Positions 1 through 8,901 of a stretch of 64,000 nucleotides of DNA are shown in pieces (within the stretch, counting starts at the first letter, position 1; each line of letters begins with the position of its first letter). Source of the stretch: Atopobiaceae bacterium (GTDB lineage: Bacteria > Actinomycetota > Coriobacteriia > Coriobacteriales > Atopobiaceae); contig JAKVON010000007.1 in NCBI GenBank assembly GCA_022482785.1, forward strand, positions 48,755-112,754. The letters run 5' to 3'. The notes under the pieces were generated by a model. It did no database searches and had not been told where the DNA came from. It saw only the letters and a program-made list of their open reading frames with translations. The translations under genes were made by a program, and so were the position numbers.

Positions 1-1620
1 AGAGGATGATTGGAGCTGCAGCGAGACCGATGAGGGCTGCGACGCGTTCACGCCGTTCGACCAAATCTTGGTCGCCGTGAAGCTCGTCGGGTCGTAGGTG
101 TTCGTGACGTTGACGGTCCACCCATCGGAATCCGAGCCGCTCAGTTTCCCATAGGTCGTCGCATAGTTGCCGACGGGTTCTTCGACGACACTGTACGTGC
201 CATTCCGGTCAAGGCCGTCGAACGTGTTGGTCCAGTTGTTGTCGGCATTGAGCACACAGGTCGCGAGCTGGGTCTCGCCGTTCTTGAGCGCGATGTTGAC
301 CGACGTGGGCCTGTCAGCCTCCGCCTGCCCGCCGTAGTTCCATGTCTTCGTGACCGTAAGCTTGGTGAAGTCGTAGGTGTTGGTGATGGTCTGGGAGTAG
401 CCGTCCGTCGCCTTCCCGCTTACCGAGCCTTCGTCGGTGGTGTAGCCGTCTATCGGAGTCTCGACGGCCTTGTATTTAATTTCGACACCCTTGCTGTCAT
501 AGGAAGGCAGGCCGCTCCACTCGTGTATCCATTTCCCAGCAGCGTCCAGCGTCTGTGCGTCACCGTAGTCGGCCCAGGTCTTGCCACTGTCGAGGCTCTG
601 CTGAAGTTGCACGGTCACGGAGTCGGGCGGCGTGGGATCGGTGCCGTTGTCCCACGTCTTTGTAACCGTAAACGTGGTGGGATTATATTTGTTGTCGAGA
701 CCGACGTAGCCGAAGTTGTTCTGGAAATGCGGGCCATCAATCGAAGCCGTATAGCCGTTCGGCGTGGTTTCCTCGAGCGTATACCCATCAGACAATGTGC
801 CCTTAGCTACGAGTGCTGGCCAGATGTAGTACCAGCCATTCGCGTCGTTGAGCGTCACGGGGTTGGTGATGTTGTTGCCGAGGGCGTCCTTGTCAACCGT
901 TACGCCATCCTTTTTCAACGTCACTTGTACCGATGTTGGGCGATAGGCCTCGTAGCCCTCATCAACCCACAGCTTGAACGCGGCGACGGCCATGTAGTCA
1001 CCGCTATTGAACGTGTTGGTGATCGTCGACGTGTAGCCGTCGGTCGCACTGCCGCTCGCCTTGCCGTCGCCGTATGCGGTGTAGCCGGTTGGCGCGTTGT
1101 TTTCATACACATAGTACGTAAGCGTCGAATCGACCGTGATAGTGACAGTCCAATTGTTGGTGGCATCCAGCACGTAGTCATTGATATGCGTATCGGCCGA
1201 TTTCGTCGGGCTGCTGTACACGTTCAACGTCACGCTTGCGGGATGCGTCTCCGTCGAGCCGTTCATGTTCCACACCTTGGTGAGCTTCAAGGTCGTGGGT
1301 TTATACGTATTGGTGACGGTCTGGGCATAGCCGCCTTTGACAGTGCCCGTTACCGTCGCGCCCTTGCCGCTGTTCGCGGTCGTGTAGCCGGTGAGAGGCG
1401 TCTCGGTGACGTAGTACGTCAGAGTCGGGTCGAGGTGCTCCCACTTGTAGGTAGTTCCCTTCGAGGTGTCGTAGGTAACGGGATTGGTGATGGACGCGCC
1501 CGTCACGTCGGTGGTGACCTTCGCGCCGTTGCTGTTGTAGAGGGTCATCGTTACGCTCGGGTTACCACCAGCTGGCGTGCCGGATGTGTTGACCCATTCC
1601 TTCGTCACCGTGAAGCTCGT
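1..1620 (-). repeat. Six tandem Cna-B domain repeats
   Basis: Repeat openings (T-K-x-W motif, minus strand) lie near 1618, 1294, 988, 681, 366 and 88, giving units of about 280-325 bp. They are homologous at the protein level but diverged in DNA. The third repeat opens with an atypical AAFKLWVDE and the fourth is preceded by a weak LDNKYNP end, so the isopeptide triad may be incomplete at that junction. Confidence 0.75.
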
Positions 1621-3450
1621 GTCCACGAGCGAGAAGCTCCACGTGCCAAGGCTCACAGAGCGATCGTAGTGTGCCCAGACGTCCAGCGCGCACATGTCGC
1701 CATCGCCCAGGAGCTTGCCTTTGTAGTTGATTGCCGTCTTGTCGTTGGTGAACGCCATGGCGCCGTTGCTCGAATCGACGCCAGTCGTCGCGTCGACCTG
1801 GCTGCCGACCTCCCAGTTGTACTTGAGTGTCCAGGGTGCCGTGGTGTCCCCCGCATTCGAGGCTGAGTTGTTGAAGTAGATGGTCGAGTTGGGATCGGTG
1901 CCGTTCAGACGTGAGATCTTGATGCCGAAGGGGTTCTGCTCCACGTCGAGCAGCGGGAAGTGAATCTCACCGCCCTTAAGTTTGATCGAGGCCTTGATGG
2001 TGCCGTACGTGTCTGCAGGTACGACCTTGCCGTTGGCGTCCCTGCCGTTCCAGGCGATGGAGTTGGTCGCACCCTTCACCAACGTGTTGCCGAGCACTAC
2101 CGTGCCACCGCCCACGCTCGAGAAATCGAGGTCGATCTCGTAGGAAGTAGCGGAGATGTTCGAGCTGGCATCGAAGCTGAACGTGCCGCCCTTGCCCACA
2201 TAGCCTTCGTTGGAGTTGGAGTCTCCCGTGCCCGTGAAGGCGAATTTGTCGATGGTGCCGGCACCCGCGGTGGGATCGGTGGGAATGCTCAGGGCCTTGA
2301 GGGCCTCAGGCGAGGGCTTCTCATAGAACAGGTTATACGTCTTGTCAAGACTCGCATCGTACGGCGTGTTGTTCAATGAGATGCCATGCGACGAGACGTC
2401 GCTGAGCGTTGCGTTGTTGGAACGTACGCCATGGTAGAGCGACGAGGAGCCACCCTCCGCCGTGTTCAGCAAACCGCGGTTGTTGGCGAAGAACACGAAC
2501 CCGAACGGATCCATGCCATTGAAGTCGACCTTGTACTGGTAGCCATCGTCGGTGACGGCATACACGTCCGAGTAGAGCGAGCCCGTGCTCACGCCATTGG
2601 AAAGCACGTTTCCGCCCATGTTGATGAAGAGCGTGCTCGTGAACACGCGGCCGGTCTGCAGCGTGTTGCCGTTGTAGACCGAGAGGTCCCAGCTGGCGAT
2701 GGTGCCGCCCTTCTGGGTCTGCGCGAAGGGCGTGGCATCGGTGGCCTTCTTCTTCACGGGATTGTCTCCCGTATGGGCCGACGAGAAGTAGACGACCGTG
2801 TAGATGCCCGTCTCGGGGGCGGTGAACTCGTTCGCGTTCGTCTTGACGCCTGCGACATAGCCCGTGGTAGAGCTGCTTATGGTGTTGCTTGAGGTCACCT
2901 TGTAGCCGGCTCCCCTGCCCGCGAGGTCGACGCCGCCGACCTCCTGGGCGCTGTCGTAGATGAAGCCAGGCGTGGAGCTGGTAGCCTTGGAGTCGAGGTC
3001 GATGAGCGTGACGCCGGCCTTGCCAGGGGTCTTGCCGTCGGCGATGGCGTCGGCGATGTTGGCGTATTCGCCCCGCGCGATGTAGACGTCACCCGTGTTG
3101 ACGTAGGCGAGCTGGGCGTCGGAGTAGCTCGTGCCCATGGCGCCATTTGAGAACAGGTAGCCCGATCTGGCGCCCGAGCTGCTGGTGTTGTAGAGCTTGG
3201 CGTTCGCAACGCTCGTGCCGAGATAGACGGTCTCGCCCTTCTCCAGATAGACATGCATGACGGAGAGGCGCGGGTCGCCGAGCGTCAACGAGTTGTAACG
3301 CTCGGTATAGGGTCGGTAGCCCCCGTTGGAGACGAGATCGCGCGTGCCCTCGGCGAACGCCTGCGGTGCAAAGACGAGCAAGGCGACGAGAACAGCGAGA
3401 ATCGCGGCACAGGAACGAAGAGCCGAATGACGGCCGTTCGCACTAGTCAT
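1..3450 (-). CDS. Large Cna-B repeat surface adhesin, N-terminal part (runs off left edge)
   Basis: The reading frame stays open from an ATG at 3450 to the left edge, so at least 1150 residues are seen and the C terminus is missing. The start follows a G-rich ribosome site. The first 33 residues form a signal peptide (Arg-containing n-region, hydrophobic core, APQAFA cleavage site before EGTRD), so the protein is secreted. Residues about 35-600 are a unique ligand-type region that includes a FlgD-Ig-like stretch (WNGRDANGKVVPADTYG). From about residue 610 there are six Cna-B (SpaA-like) repeats of about 93-108 residues. Each opens with a T-K-x-W motif, has ETPxxGY in the middle and most end in TNTY. 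In this family the Lys and Asn form an intramolecular isopeptide bond helped by the Glu. Any LPXTG sorting signal would lie off the edge. Likely a host or cell adhesin; the ligand is unknown. Confidence 0.85.
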   Translation of the reverse strand, partial: MTSANGRHSALRSCAAILAVLVALLVFAPQAFAEGTRDLVSNGGYRPYTERYNSLTLGDPRLSVMHVYLEKGETVYLGTSVANAKLYNTSSSGARSGYLFSNGAMGTSYSDAQLAYVNTGDVYIARGEYANIADAIADGKTPGKAGVTLIDLDSKATSSTPGFIYDSAQEVGGVDLAGRGAGYKVTSSNTISSSTTGYVAGVKTNANEFTAPETGIYTVVYFSSAHTGDNPVKKKATDATPFAQTQKGGTIASWDLSVYNGNTLQTGRVFTSTLFINMGGNVLSNGVSTGSLYSDVYAVTDDGYQYKVDFNGMDPFGFVFFANNRGLLNTAEGGSSSLYHGVRSNNATLSDVSSHGISLNNTPYDASLDKTYNLFYEKPSPEALKALSIPTDPTAGAGTIDKFAFTGTGDSNSNEGYVGKGGTFSFDASSNISATSYEIDLDFSSVGGGTVVLGNTLVKGATNSIAWNGRDANGKVVPADTYGTIKASIKLKGGEIHFPLLDVEQNPFGIKISRLNGTDPNSTIYFNNSASNAGDTTAPWTLKYNWEVGSQVDATTGVDSSNGAMAFTNDKTAINYKGKLLGDGDMCALDVWAHYDRSVSLGTWSFSLVDTSFTVTKEWVNTSGTPAGGNPSVTMTLYNSNGAKVTTDVTGASITNPVTYDTSKGTTYKWEHLDPTLTYYVTETPLTGYTTANSGKGATVTGTVKGGYAQTVTNTYKPTTLKLTKVWNMNGSTETHPASVTLNVYSSPTKSADTHINDYVLDATNNWTVTITVDSTLTYYVYENNAPTGYTAYGDGKASGSATDGYTSTITNTFNSGDYMAVAAFKLWVDEGYEAYRPTSVQVTLKKDGVTVDKDALGNNITNPVTLNDANGWYYIWPALVAKGTLSDGYTLEETTPNGYTASIDGPHFQNNFGYVGLDNKYNPTTFTVTKTWDNGTDPTPPDSVTVQLQQSLDSGKTWADYGDAQTLDAAGKWIHEWSGLPSYDSKGVEIKYKAVETPIDGYTTDEGSVSGKATDGYSQTITNTYDFTKLTVTKTWNYGGQAEADRPTSVNIALKNGETQLATCVLNADNNWTNTFDGLDRNGTYSVVEEPVGNYATTYGKLSGSDSDGWTVNVTNTYDPTSFTATKIWSNGVNASQPSSVSLQLQSSS

Positions 3451-3482
3451 GAGAAAACTCCCCCCGTTTGTTGCATTAAGGG

Positions 3483-3494
3483 AGAGTTTACTCT
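3483..3494. promoter_or_regulatory. Short palindrome upstream of the adhesin gene
   Basis: AGAGT-TT-ACTCT is a perfect inverted repeat 33 bases upstream of the adhesin start codon, in the 87-base gap between the adhesin and the pckA stop codon. It could be an operator in the adhesin promoter region. No binding protein can be assigned. Confidence 0.25.
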
Positions 3495-3537
3495 GAAAGA
3501 GCACTGATGTCGTACTGCTATCCGACAGGCGACAGCC

Positions 3538-5133
3538 TCAGCGCGCGTGAGGCCCCGCCGCCCTGATCTCGTCGGCCATGGTGGGGTACTTCCTCTCGCA
3601 GTTCTCCTCGAACATCGCCGCGAGACGATTGGCGGCGGCATCGTAGGCGGCCTTGTCCTGCCAGGTGCTTCTGGGATTCATGATGCGGGCGGGCACGCCG
3701 GGGCATCCCTGCGGGATGTCCACGTTGAAGATGTCGTCATGCACGAAGGGCTCGAGCTCGAGGTCGCCGGAGAGGGCAGCCGAGACCATGAAGCGGGTGA
3801 AGGAGAGGCGCATGCGCTCCCCCACGCCGTAAGGACCGCCCGTCCAGCCCGTGTTCACCAGATACACGCGGGTCTTGTTCTTCTCGATGCGCTCGCCCAG
3901 CATCTCTGCATAGAGGCTGGGATCGAGCGGCATGAAGGGCTCGCCGAAGAGCGTCGAGAAGGTGGGCTGCGGCTCCTTGACCCCCTCCTCGGTGCCCGCG
4001 ACCTTGGACGTGAACCCCGTGACGAAGTGGTACATGGCCGCGTTCTCGGAGAGGCGCGAGATGGGAGGCAGCACGCCGAAGGCATCGGCCGTGAGGAATA
4101 TGACGACGCTGGGCACCGCCCCGACGCCGGACTGCTCGGCGTTGTCGATGTAGGTGACGGGGTAGGCCACACGGGTGTTCTCGGTTATCGAGGAGTCGGA
4201 GTAGTCGGGGATGCGGTCCTTTATGTCCATGACCACGTTCTCGCACATGCTTCCGAACCTGATGGCACGGTAGATCTCGGGCTCGGCCTCGAGGGTGAGG
4301 TCGATGCACTTGGCATAGCACCCTCCCTCGATGTTGAAGACGCCTTCCTCCGCCCAGCCATGCTCGTCGTCGCCGATGAGCTTCCTCAGGGGGTCCGCCG
4401 ACAGCGTGGTCTTGCCCGTCCCCGAAAGCCCGAAGAAGACGGCCGTCTCGCCGGTGATCGGGTCCATGTTGGCGGAGCAGTGCATGGGCAGCGTGTCGTC
4501 CTCGATGGGCAGGAGGTAGTTCATGACCGAGAAGACCGACTTCTTCATCTCGCCCGAGTAGCCGGTTCCGGCGACGATGATGATCCTCTCCTTGAAGTTG
4601 ACGAGGACCACGGCCTCCGACTCGGTGCCGTCGAGCTCTGGATCGCACTTGAAGCCAGGGGCGGCGAGCAGCAGGAAGTCTGGGTCGCCGTACTCGTCGA
4701 TCTCCTTCTGCGTGGGACGCACGAGGAGCTGCTGGATGAACATGTTCTGGCTCGCGCGCTCGTTCACGCAGAGGATCTTGCGCGAATGGCGACGATCGGC
4801 GCCGGCGAGGGCATGGTGGCAGTAGATCTTCTCCCTGCCCGAGAGATAGCCCAGGACGCGGTTCTTGATCGCCCAGAACCTCTCCTCGTCGAAGGGCTTG
4901 TTGACCGAGCCCCAGGCGATCTTGTCATGGACGTCGTCGGTGTCGACGATGAAGCGGTCGCGGGGCGAACGGCCCGTGAAGGAGCCGGTCTTGACGTTGA
5001 GCGAGCCGTTGCACATGAGGTTTCCCTCATGGTGCTGCATGGCCTCCTCGACGAGGCGGGCGGGGCTGGCATCCCACATGACATGACGCGCGTCGATGCG
5101 GAGCCCGTGACGTGCGAGAACCTTATCCTGCAT
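3538..5133 (-). CDS. pckA: Phosphoenolpyruvate carboxykinase (ATP)
   Basis: A 531-residue ATP-dependent PEP carboxykinase, which interconverts oxaloacetate + ATP with PEP, CO2 and ADP in the cytosol. In fermenting anaerobes it often runs toward oxaloacetate and gains ATP. Seen: RSPRDRF near residue 60, the kinase-1a P-loop GLSGTGKTTLSADP near 233-243, the DDEHGW metal-site segment, and the C-terminal GERMRLSFTR region. Length is normal for the family. The start was set at 5133 (MQDKVLARHG) because GGGAGGA lies 6 bases upstream; an in-frame ATG 22 codons further up has no ribosome site and would run into the leader hairpin. It stands alone and is transcribed divergently from the epimerase gene. 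Confidence 0.95.
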   Translation of the reverse strand: MQDKVLARHGLRIDARHVMWDASPARLVEEAMQHHEGNLMCNGSLNVKTGSFTGRSPRDRFIVDTDDVHDKIAWGSVNKPFDEERFWAIKNRVLGYLSGREKIYCHHALAGADRRHSRKILCVNERASQNMFIQQLLVRPTQKEIDEYGDPDFLLLAAPGFKCDPELDGTESEAVVLVNFKERIIIVAGTGYSGEMKKSVFSVMNYLLPIEDDTLPMHCSANMDPITGETAVFFGLSGTGKTTLSADPLRKLIGDDEHGWAEEGVFNIEGGCYAKCIDLTLEAEPEIYRAIRFGSMCENVVMDIKDRIPDYSDSSITENTRVAYPVTYIDNAEQSGVGAVPSVVIFLTADAFGVLPPISRLSENAAMYHFVTGFTSKVAGTEEGVKEPQPTFSTLFGEPFMPLDPSLYAEMLGERIEKNKTRVYLVNTGWTGGPYGVGERMRLSFTRFMVSAALSGDLELEPFVHDDIFNVDIPQGCPGVPARIMNPRSTWQDKAAYDAAANRLAAMFEENCERKYPTMADEIRAAGPHAR

Positions 5134-5148
5134 GAATCCTCCCATCGA

Positions 5149-5168
5149 GGGGCCCTGCGGAGGGCCCC
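5149..5168 (-). promoter_or_regulatory. GC-rich hairpin in the pckA leader
   Basis: GGGGCCCT-GCGG-AGGGCCCC is a perfect 8-bp stem with a 4-base loop. Its 3' side on the pckA transcript ends about 5 bases before the ribosome site (5138-5143), so folding could limit ribosome access or protect the 5' end. There is no poly-U tract, so it is not a classical terminator. Confidence 0.4.
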
Positions 5169-5197
5169 GCCGCTTTAGCGCGATGCAGTATTTCCTC

Positions 5198-5227
5198 ACT
5201 ATGCCCCATTTTGGGCCGGTTACGCAA
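5198..5227 (-). promoter_or_regulatory. Putative pckA promoter
   Basis: On the minus strand TTGCGT (-35) and CATAGT (-10) are separated by 18 bases. Transcription would begin near 5190 and give a leader of about 57 bases containing the hairpin. The spacer holds an imperfect palindrome (GGCCCAAAATGGGGC). Assigned by eye only. Confidence 0.3.
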
Positions 5228-5375
5228 AATCAGCGATAACTAAGGGGACTCTGACATCTGATTGCAACGTAACCCTACCAAATGGCGACGTTGGGCGATG
5301 GGTGCCGCCATCTCGCCCCTCGTCTCGTCACAATGCTGAGGCAGAGAGCAACCTCAGAGAGGCAGGAGCGAGCCC

Positions 5376-6296
5376 ATGCACGAGACAAAGGTCACGAAGA
5401 TCGCCAAGGGCCGGATGCAGGCATCGATCGACTCCATGGGAGCCGAGCTCGTGAGGCTCACGCTCGACGGCCGCGACTACCTCTGGGGTGGCGACGCGCG
5501 CTGGTGGCCGAGGCATGCCCCCGTGCTCTTCCCCATCGTCGGCAACATCCGCGACGACCAGGCGACCTCGGCCGCAGGTCCGATCCGCCTGGGCCGCCAC
5601 GGCCTCGCCCGGAACTACGAGCACCACATCGTCGACATCAAGACGGACTCCGTTTCCTACCAGCTTGAGTCCTCGCCCAAGACGCTCGAGGCGTTCCCCT
5701 ACCCGTTCCGCCTCTCGATGACGTACCGCATCATCGGGGAGGCGACCCTCGAGCAGCGCTTCGAGGTCGAGAACACCGGGGAGGTCCCCCTGCCCTTCTG
5801 CATCGGCGGGCACCCGGCCTTCAACGTCCCATGCGGCAGCACTGCCGGAACGGACTCGAGCGAACGCGCCGGCGAGGGCTTCTCGGATTACTCGCTCTCG
5901 TTCGCCAGGCGGTGGAGCTACACCGCGCCCACGATAGACACGTCGACGGGGCTCCTCGACTTCTCGAAGAGGCTCGACCTCCTGCATGACGCCGACACGA
6001 TGCCCCTCACCCACGAGCTCTTCGACGTCGACACCCTCGTCTTCGAGGACGTCCCCTCCTCGACCGTCACGCTCTCGGGCGGCTCGGACGGCCATGGCGT
6101 GAGGGTCGACTTCGACGGCTTCCGCTACCTCGGCGTCTGGTCGGCCGCAGGACACGCCCCCTTCGTGGCCATCGAGCCGTGGACGGGCTGCGCTACGGCC
6201 GCCGACGAGGATGACGTCTTCGAGCACAAGCGGGGGATGGTCGAGCTCGCCCCGGGCGAGATCGAGGTCAAGACGTTCGAGGTCACCCTGTTCTAG
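5376..6296 (+). CDS. Aldose 1-epimerase family protein (GalM/LacX-like)
   Basis: A 306-residue galactose-mutarotase-superfamily enzyme. Such proteins interconvert alpha and beta anomers of aldoses or sugar phosphates. Seen: GDARWWPRHAPVLFPIVGN near residues 39-57, GLARNYEHH, the conserved GGHPAFNVP near 147-155 containing the active-site His, and FVAIEPWTG near 264-272. It resembles the LacX/YeaD-type branch more than classical GalM. The GCAGGAG ribosome site supports the ATG at 5376. It stands alone, divergent from pckA and convergent with the HAD-Nudix gene 26 bases away. The sugar substrate cannot be read from the sequence. Confidence 0.85.
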   Translation: MHETKVTKIAKGRMQASIDSMGAELVRLTLDGRDYLWGGDARWWPRHAPVLFPIVGNIRDDQATSAAGPIRLGRHGLARNYEHHIVDIKTDSVSYQLESSPKTLEAFPYPFRLSMTYRIIGEATLEQRFEVENTGEVPLPFCIGGHPAFNVPCGSTAGTDSSERAGEGFSDYSLSFARRWSYTAPTIDTSTGLLDFSKRLDLLHDADTMPLTHELFDVDTLVFEDVPSSTVTLSGGSDGHGVRVDFDGFRYLGVWSAAGHAPFVAIEPWTGCATAADEDDVFEHKRGMVELAPGEIEVKTFEVTLF

Positions 6297-6322
6297 CAGG
6301 TGCCTTCGGCAACGGCTCGACC

Positions 6323-7588
6323 CTAGTCGACGATCACCTTCCAGGCGGCGCCCGCCTCCCGCGCGGCGAAGCACATCTCTATCTGCCGCACGGTGTTCTT
6401 GGAGCTCATGAGCGGAGGCAGGGCGTCCGACGGGAAGAACCCCCGCTCCGTTGTCTCGCTGTTCGCGACGAACTCGCCCCCCAGGCTCCTGCAGATGACG
6501 AACGACTTGACGATGCCCCAGGCGAACGGATGCGTGTTGTGGAGGTTGTGCTCCTCGAGCGCGATGAGCCTCTCGGGGACGACCTCGAGCCCCGCCTCCT
6601 CGCGTGACTCCTTGACGACGTTCGAGAAGACGGTCTGCCCCTGGTCGACCCAGCCTCCGGGAAGGGACCACGCGTCGCCGAGCGACTCGTGGACGAGGCA
6701 TATCCTGCCTCCCTCGTCGAAGATGACGGCCCGCGAGTCGAGCTTGGGGGTCTGATAGCCGTCCTCGTTGGCGAAGAGCCCAGGCAGACGCTCCAGAGGA
6801 ACGTCGCTGAGCCTGCCCATGGCCTCGAGCGAGAGCTCCCGGACGCGCGCGAAGCGCTCCGCGTCGAAGCGATCCTTGGTGTAGTGGAGGCCTGCCTGGG
6901 CAATCGCCTGAAGCTCGCGGGCCCAGGAGAGCCACGGCTCGCGCTCCCCCACCCCATCCTCCCGCTCGACGAGCTCAAGGAGCTGGTCAGGGGAGAGAGG
7001 GTAGCCCTTGGCTCGGACCGGCTCGCGAAGCGGCTCGGCTCGCCAGCAGGCAAGGGCGAAGTCGACGCCGGCGGCCTCGGCGCAGAGGGCGTCGGCAAGC
7101 GAGTCTCCCACGTAGAGCGTCGAGCGCGCGTCTGCCCCCGACATGCGGAGGTACTCGAGGAGCGGTTCGGGGGAGGGCTTGCGAAGGCTCGTGTCGTCGG
7201 CCGTGACGACACACGAGAACCTCCCCATGAGCCCGAAGCCCGCGAATCCCTGTCGCATCTCCTCCCTCGTCTCGGAACTCACGAGGCCGAGCGCGAGGCC
7301 GTCGTCCGCGAGGGCGTCGAGGCAGCGCTCGACCCCGGGGAAGATGGAGACGTCCTCCCAGCACTCTCCCATGAGCGCAAGCCAGCGGCCGACCGTCGCG
7401 TCGTCCGAGGGAAGCCCGACGGACGCCAGCCCCTCGTCGGCCGGAAGGCCGAGGCAGGTGGCAAGCTCGTCGTCCGTGAGCCGACGGCCGAGCAGCTCGG
7501 CGGCAAGTCTCTGGAGGGCGGAGCGGATCGCCCCCGTCGAGTCCATGAGCGTGCCGTCGATGTCGAAGACGATGTCCGTATAGCGCAT
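6323..7588 (-). CDS. HAD phosphatase - Nudix hydrolase fusion
   Basis: A 421-residue two-domain cytosolic enzyme. Residues 1-210 are a HAD-like phosphatase: DIDGTLMDS (motif I nucleophile region), VSSETREE (motif II), the RKPSPEP Lys segment and YVGDSLADA (motif IV). Residues about 215-275 match the helical N-terminal domain of the NUDIX_4 family. Residues 275-421 are a Nudix fold with the box GGWVDQGQ...KESREEAG, where the first Glu of the box is Gln and the usual Arg is Lys. Some NUDIX_4 enzymes hydrolyse CDP-choline, so the fusion may run pyrophosphate cleavage and dephosphorylation in sequence; that is inference. An AGGAGG site 5 bases upstream fixes the start. It lies downstream of ackA beyond a long hairpin. 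Confidence 0.8.
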   Translation of the reverse strand: MRYTDIVFDIDGTLMDSTGAIRSALQRLAAELLGRRLTDDELATCLGLPADEGLASVGLPSDDATVGRWLALMGECWEDVSIFPGVERCLDALADDGLALGLVSSETREEMRQGFAGFGLMGRFSCVVTADDTSLRKPSPEPLLEYLRMSGADARSTLYVGDSLADALCAEAAGVDFALACWRAEPLREPVRAKGYPLSPDQLLELVEREDGVGEREPWLSWARELQAIAQAGLHYTKDRFDAERFARVRELSLEAMGRLSDVPLERLPGLFANEDGYQTPKLDSRAVIFDEGGRICLVHESLGDAWSLPGGWVDQGQTVFSNVVKESREEAGLEVVPERLIALEEHNLHNTHPFAWGIVKSFVICRSLGGEFVANSETTERGFFPSDALPPLMSSKNTVRQIEMCFAAREAGAAWKVIVD

Positions 7589-7602
7589 GGGACCTCCTGA
7601 GC

Positions 7603-7635
7603 GGCGTGGCGGCAGGCAATGCCCGCCGCCACGCC
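7603..7635 (-). terminator. Long intercistronic hairpin between ackA and the HAD-Nudix gene
   Basis: GGCGTGGCGGC and GCCGCCACGCC form a perfect 11-bp stem around an 11-base loop that is itself partly self-complementary (GGCA/TGCC). It sits just after ackA and 5 bases before the ribosome site of the next gene. It lacks a U-tract, so it may act as a partial terminator, mRNA end-protector or processing site. Confidence 0.4.
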
Positions 7636-7661
7636 ATAACAGCCTCGCGTTGAGCCAGCCC

Positions 7662-8828
7662 CTACCCGAGCAGCTCCTGGACGTCGAGGGCGATCATGTA
7701 CTCCTCGTCGGTGGGGACGACGAGCACGCGGACCTTCGAGCCCTCGCCGGTGATGTCGCGGACCTCGCCGGAGCGGACCTTGTTCTTCTCCTCGTCGACC
7801 TTGACGCCGAGCCACTCCAGGCGCTTGCAGATGGAGGAGCGCGTCTCGGGCGAGTTCTCGCCGATGCCGGCCGAGAAGGCAATCGTGTCGAAGCCCTGCA
7901 TGGCCTGGGCCATCGCGGCGACGAGATAGGTGGCGCGATAGGCGAACATGTCGAGTGCGAGCTGGCAGTTCGCGTCGCCGTCGGCGGCGCCCGCCTCGAT
8001 GTCGCGGGTGTCGGAGGAGATGCCGGAGACCGCGAGCAGGCCCGACTGCTTGTTCATCATGTCGTCGACCTCGTCGTTGGTGTAGCCGTTGCGCTCGAGG
8101 TAACACACGATGGCGGGGTCGATCGAGCCGCAGCGGGTCCCCATGATGAGGCCGTCCAGAGGCGTGAGGCCCATGGTGGTGTCCATGTCGCGACCGTCCT
8201 GAATGGCGCAGAGCGAGGCCCCGGAACCAAGGTGGCAGCTGACGAGCTTGTGGGTCTCGTGCTTGGTGAAGGCGTCGGTCATGCGCCAGATGTAGCGATG
8301 CGAGGTGCCGTGCGCGCCGTACTTGCGGATGTGCAGCCTGTCCACCACGTCACGGGGCAGGGCGTAGCGATGCGCGTACTCGGGGATCTGGAGGTGGAAC
8401 GAGGAGTCGGCGACGACCACGTTACCGACCTCGGGCATGCGCTCGCGGCACTCGTCGATGACGTCGGCCTCGGCATAGTTGTGGAGCGGTGCCAGGGGCG
8501 CGACCTCGCGGACCCATCCGAGGGTCTCGTCGGTGACGACCTTAGACTCGGGGAAGCGCCACGCGCCCTGGACGACCCGGTGGCCGATGCCGTCGATCTT
8601 GACGTCGAGCTTCGAGAGGATCTCGAAGACGTGCTGGGCAGCCACCTTGTGGTTTGGGAGGTCGACGACGAGCTTCTGCTTCTCCCCGCCCATCTCCTCG
8701 TGGCCGATGAAGGCATCTTCGATGCCGATGCGCTCGCAGTTGCCCTTCGCATACACCTCGCGCGTGTCTACGTTGAGCAGCTGGTATTTGAGCGACGAGC
8801 TGCCCGCATTGATGACCAGGACGTTCAT
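7662..8828 (-). CDS. ackA: Acetate kinase
   Basis: A 388-residue acetate kinase that makes acetate and ATP from acetyl phosphate and ADP, the main substrate-level ATP step of acetate-producing fermentation. Seen: N-terminal VLVINAGSSSLKYQL (family signature 1), GHRVVQGA, ADSSFH, the signature-2 region MGLTPLDGLIMGTRCGSIDP, and the C-terminal FSAGIGENSPETR. Length is typical. The start has AAAGGGG at good spacing. The usual partner pta is not adjacent; the gene follows a HIT gene and precedes the HAD-Nudix gene. Confidence 0.97.
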   Translation of the reverse strand: MNVLVINAGSSSLKYQLLNVDTREVYAKGNCERIGIEDAFIGHEEMGGEKQKLVVDLPNHKVAAQHVFEILSKLDVKIDGIGHRVVQGAWRFPESKVVTDETLGWVREVAPLAPLHNYAEADVIDECRERMPEVGNVVVADSSFHLQIPEYAHRYALPRDVVDRLHIRKYGAHGTSHRYIWRMTDAFTKHETHKLVSCHLGSGASLCAIQDGRDMDTTMGLTPLDGLIMGTRCGSIDPAIVCYLERNGYTNDEVDDMMNKQSGLLAVSGISSDTRDIEAGAADGDANCQLALDMFAYRATYLVAAMAQAMQGFDTIAFSAGIGENSPETRSSICKRLEWLGVKVDEEKNKVRSGEVRDITGEGSKVRVLVVPTDEEYMIALDVQELLG

Positions 8829-8901
8829 GGGACCCCTTTCGGATGGAGCGATTGATTGAGAACCGAGCCAATTCTACGCCGCGGCGCCTCGGGCTCGGGC
8901 G

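Noticed and set aside
523..1866. Long open frame on the plus strand opposite the adhesin (447 codons)
   Set aside because: It is the mirror of the Cna-B coding strand. The minus frame has a signal peptide, ribosome site and recognisable repeats; the plus frame has a low-complexity Arg/Val-rich product without any domain.
3547..5178. 543-codon plus-strand frame opposite pckA
   Set aside because: The product is rich in Gly, Asp, His and Val with no family motif, and pckA on the other strand is unambiguous. GC-rich antisense frames of this kind recur throughout the window.
7603..7635. Hairpin as part of a small RNA gene
   Set aside because: The stem fits entirely between ackA and the next ribosome site and has no own promoter, so an intercistronic hairpin is the simpler view.
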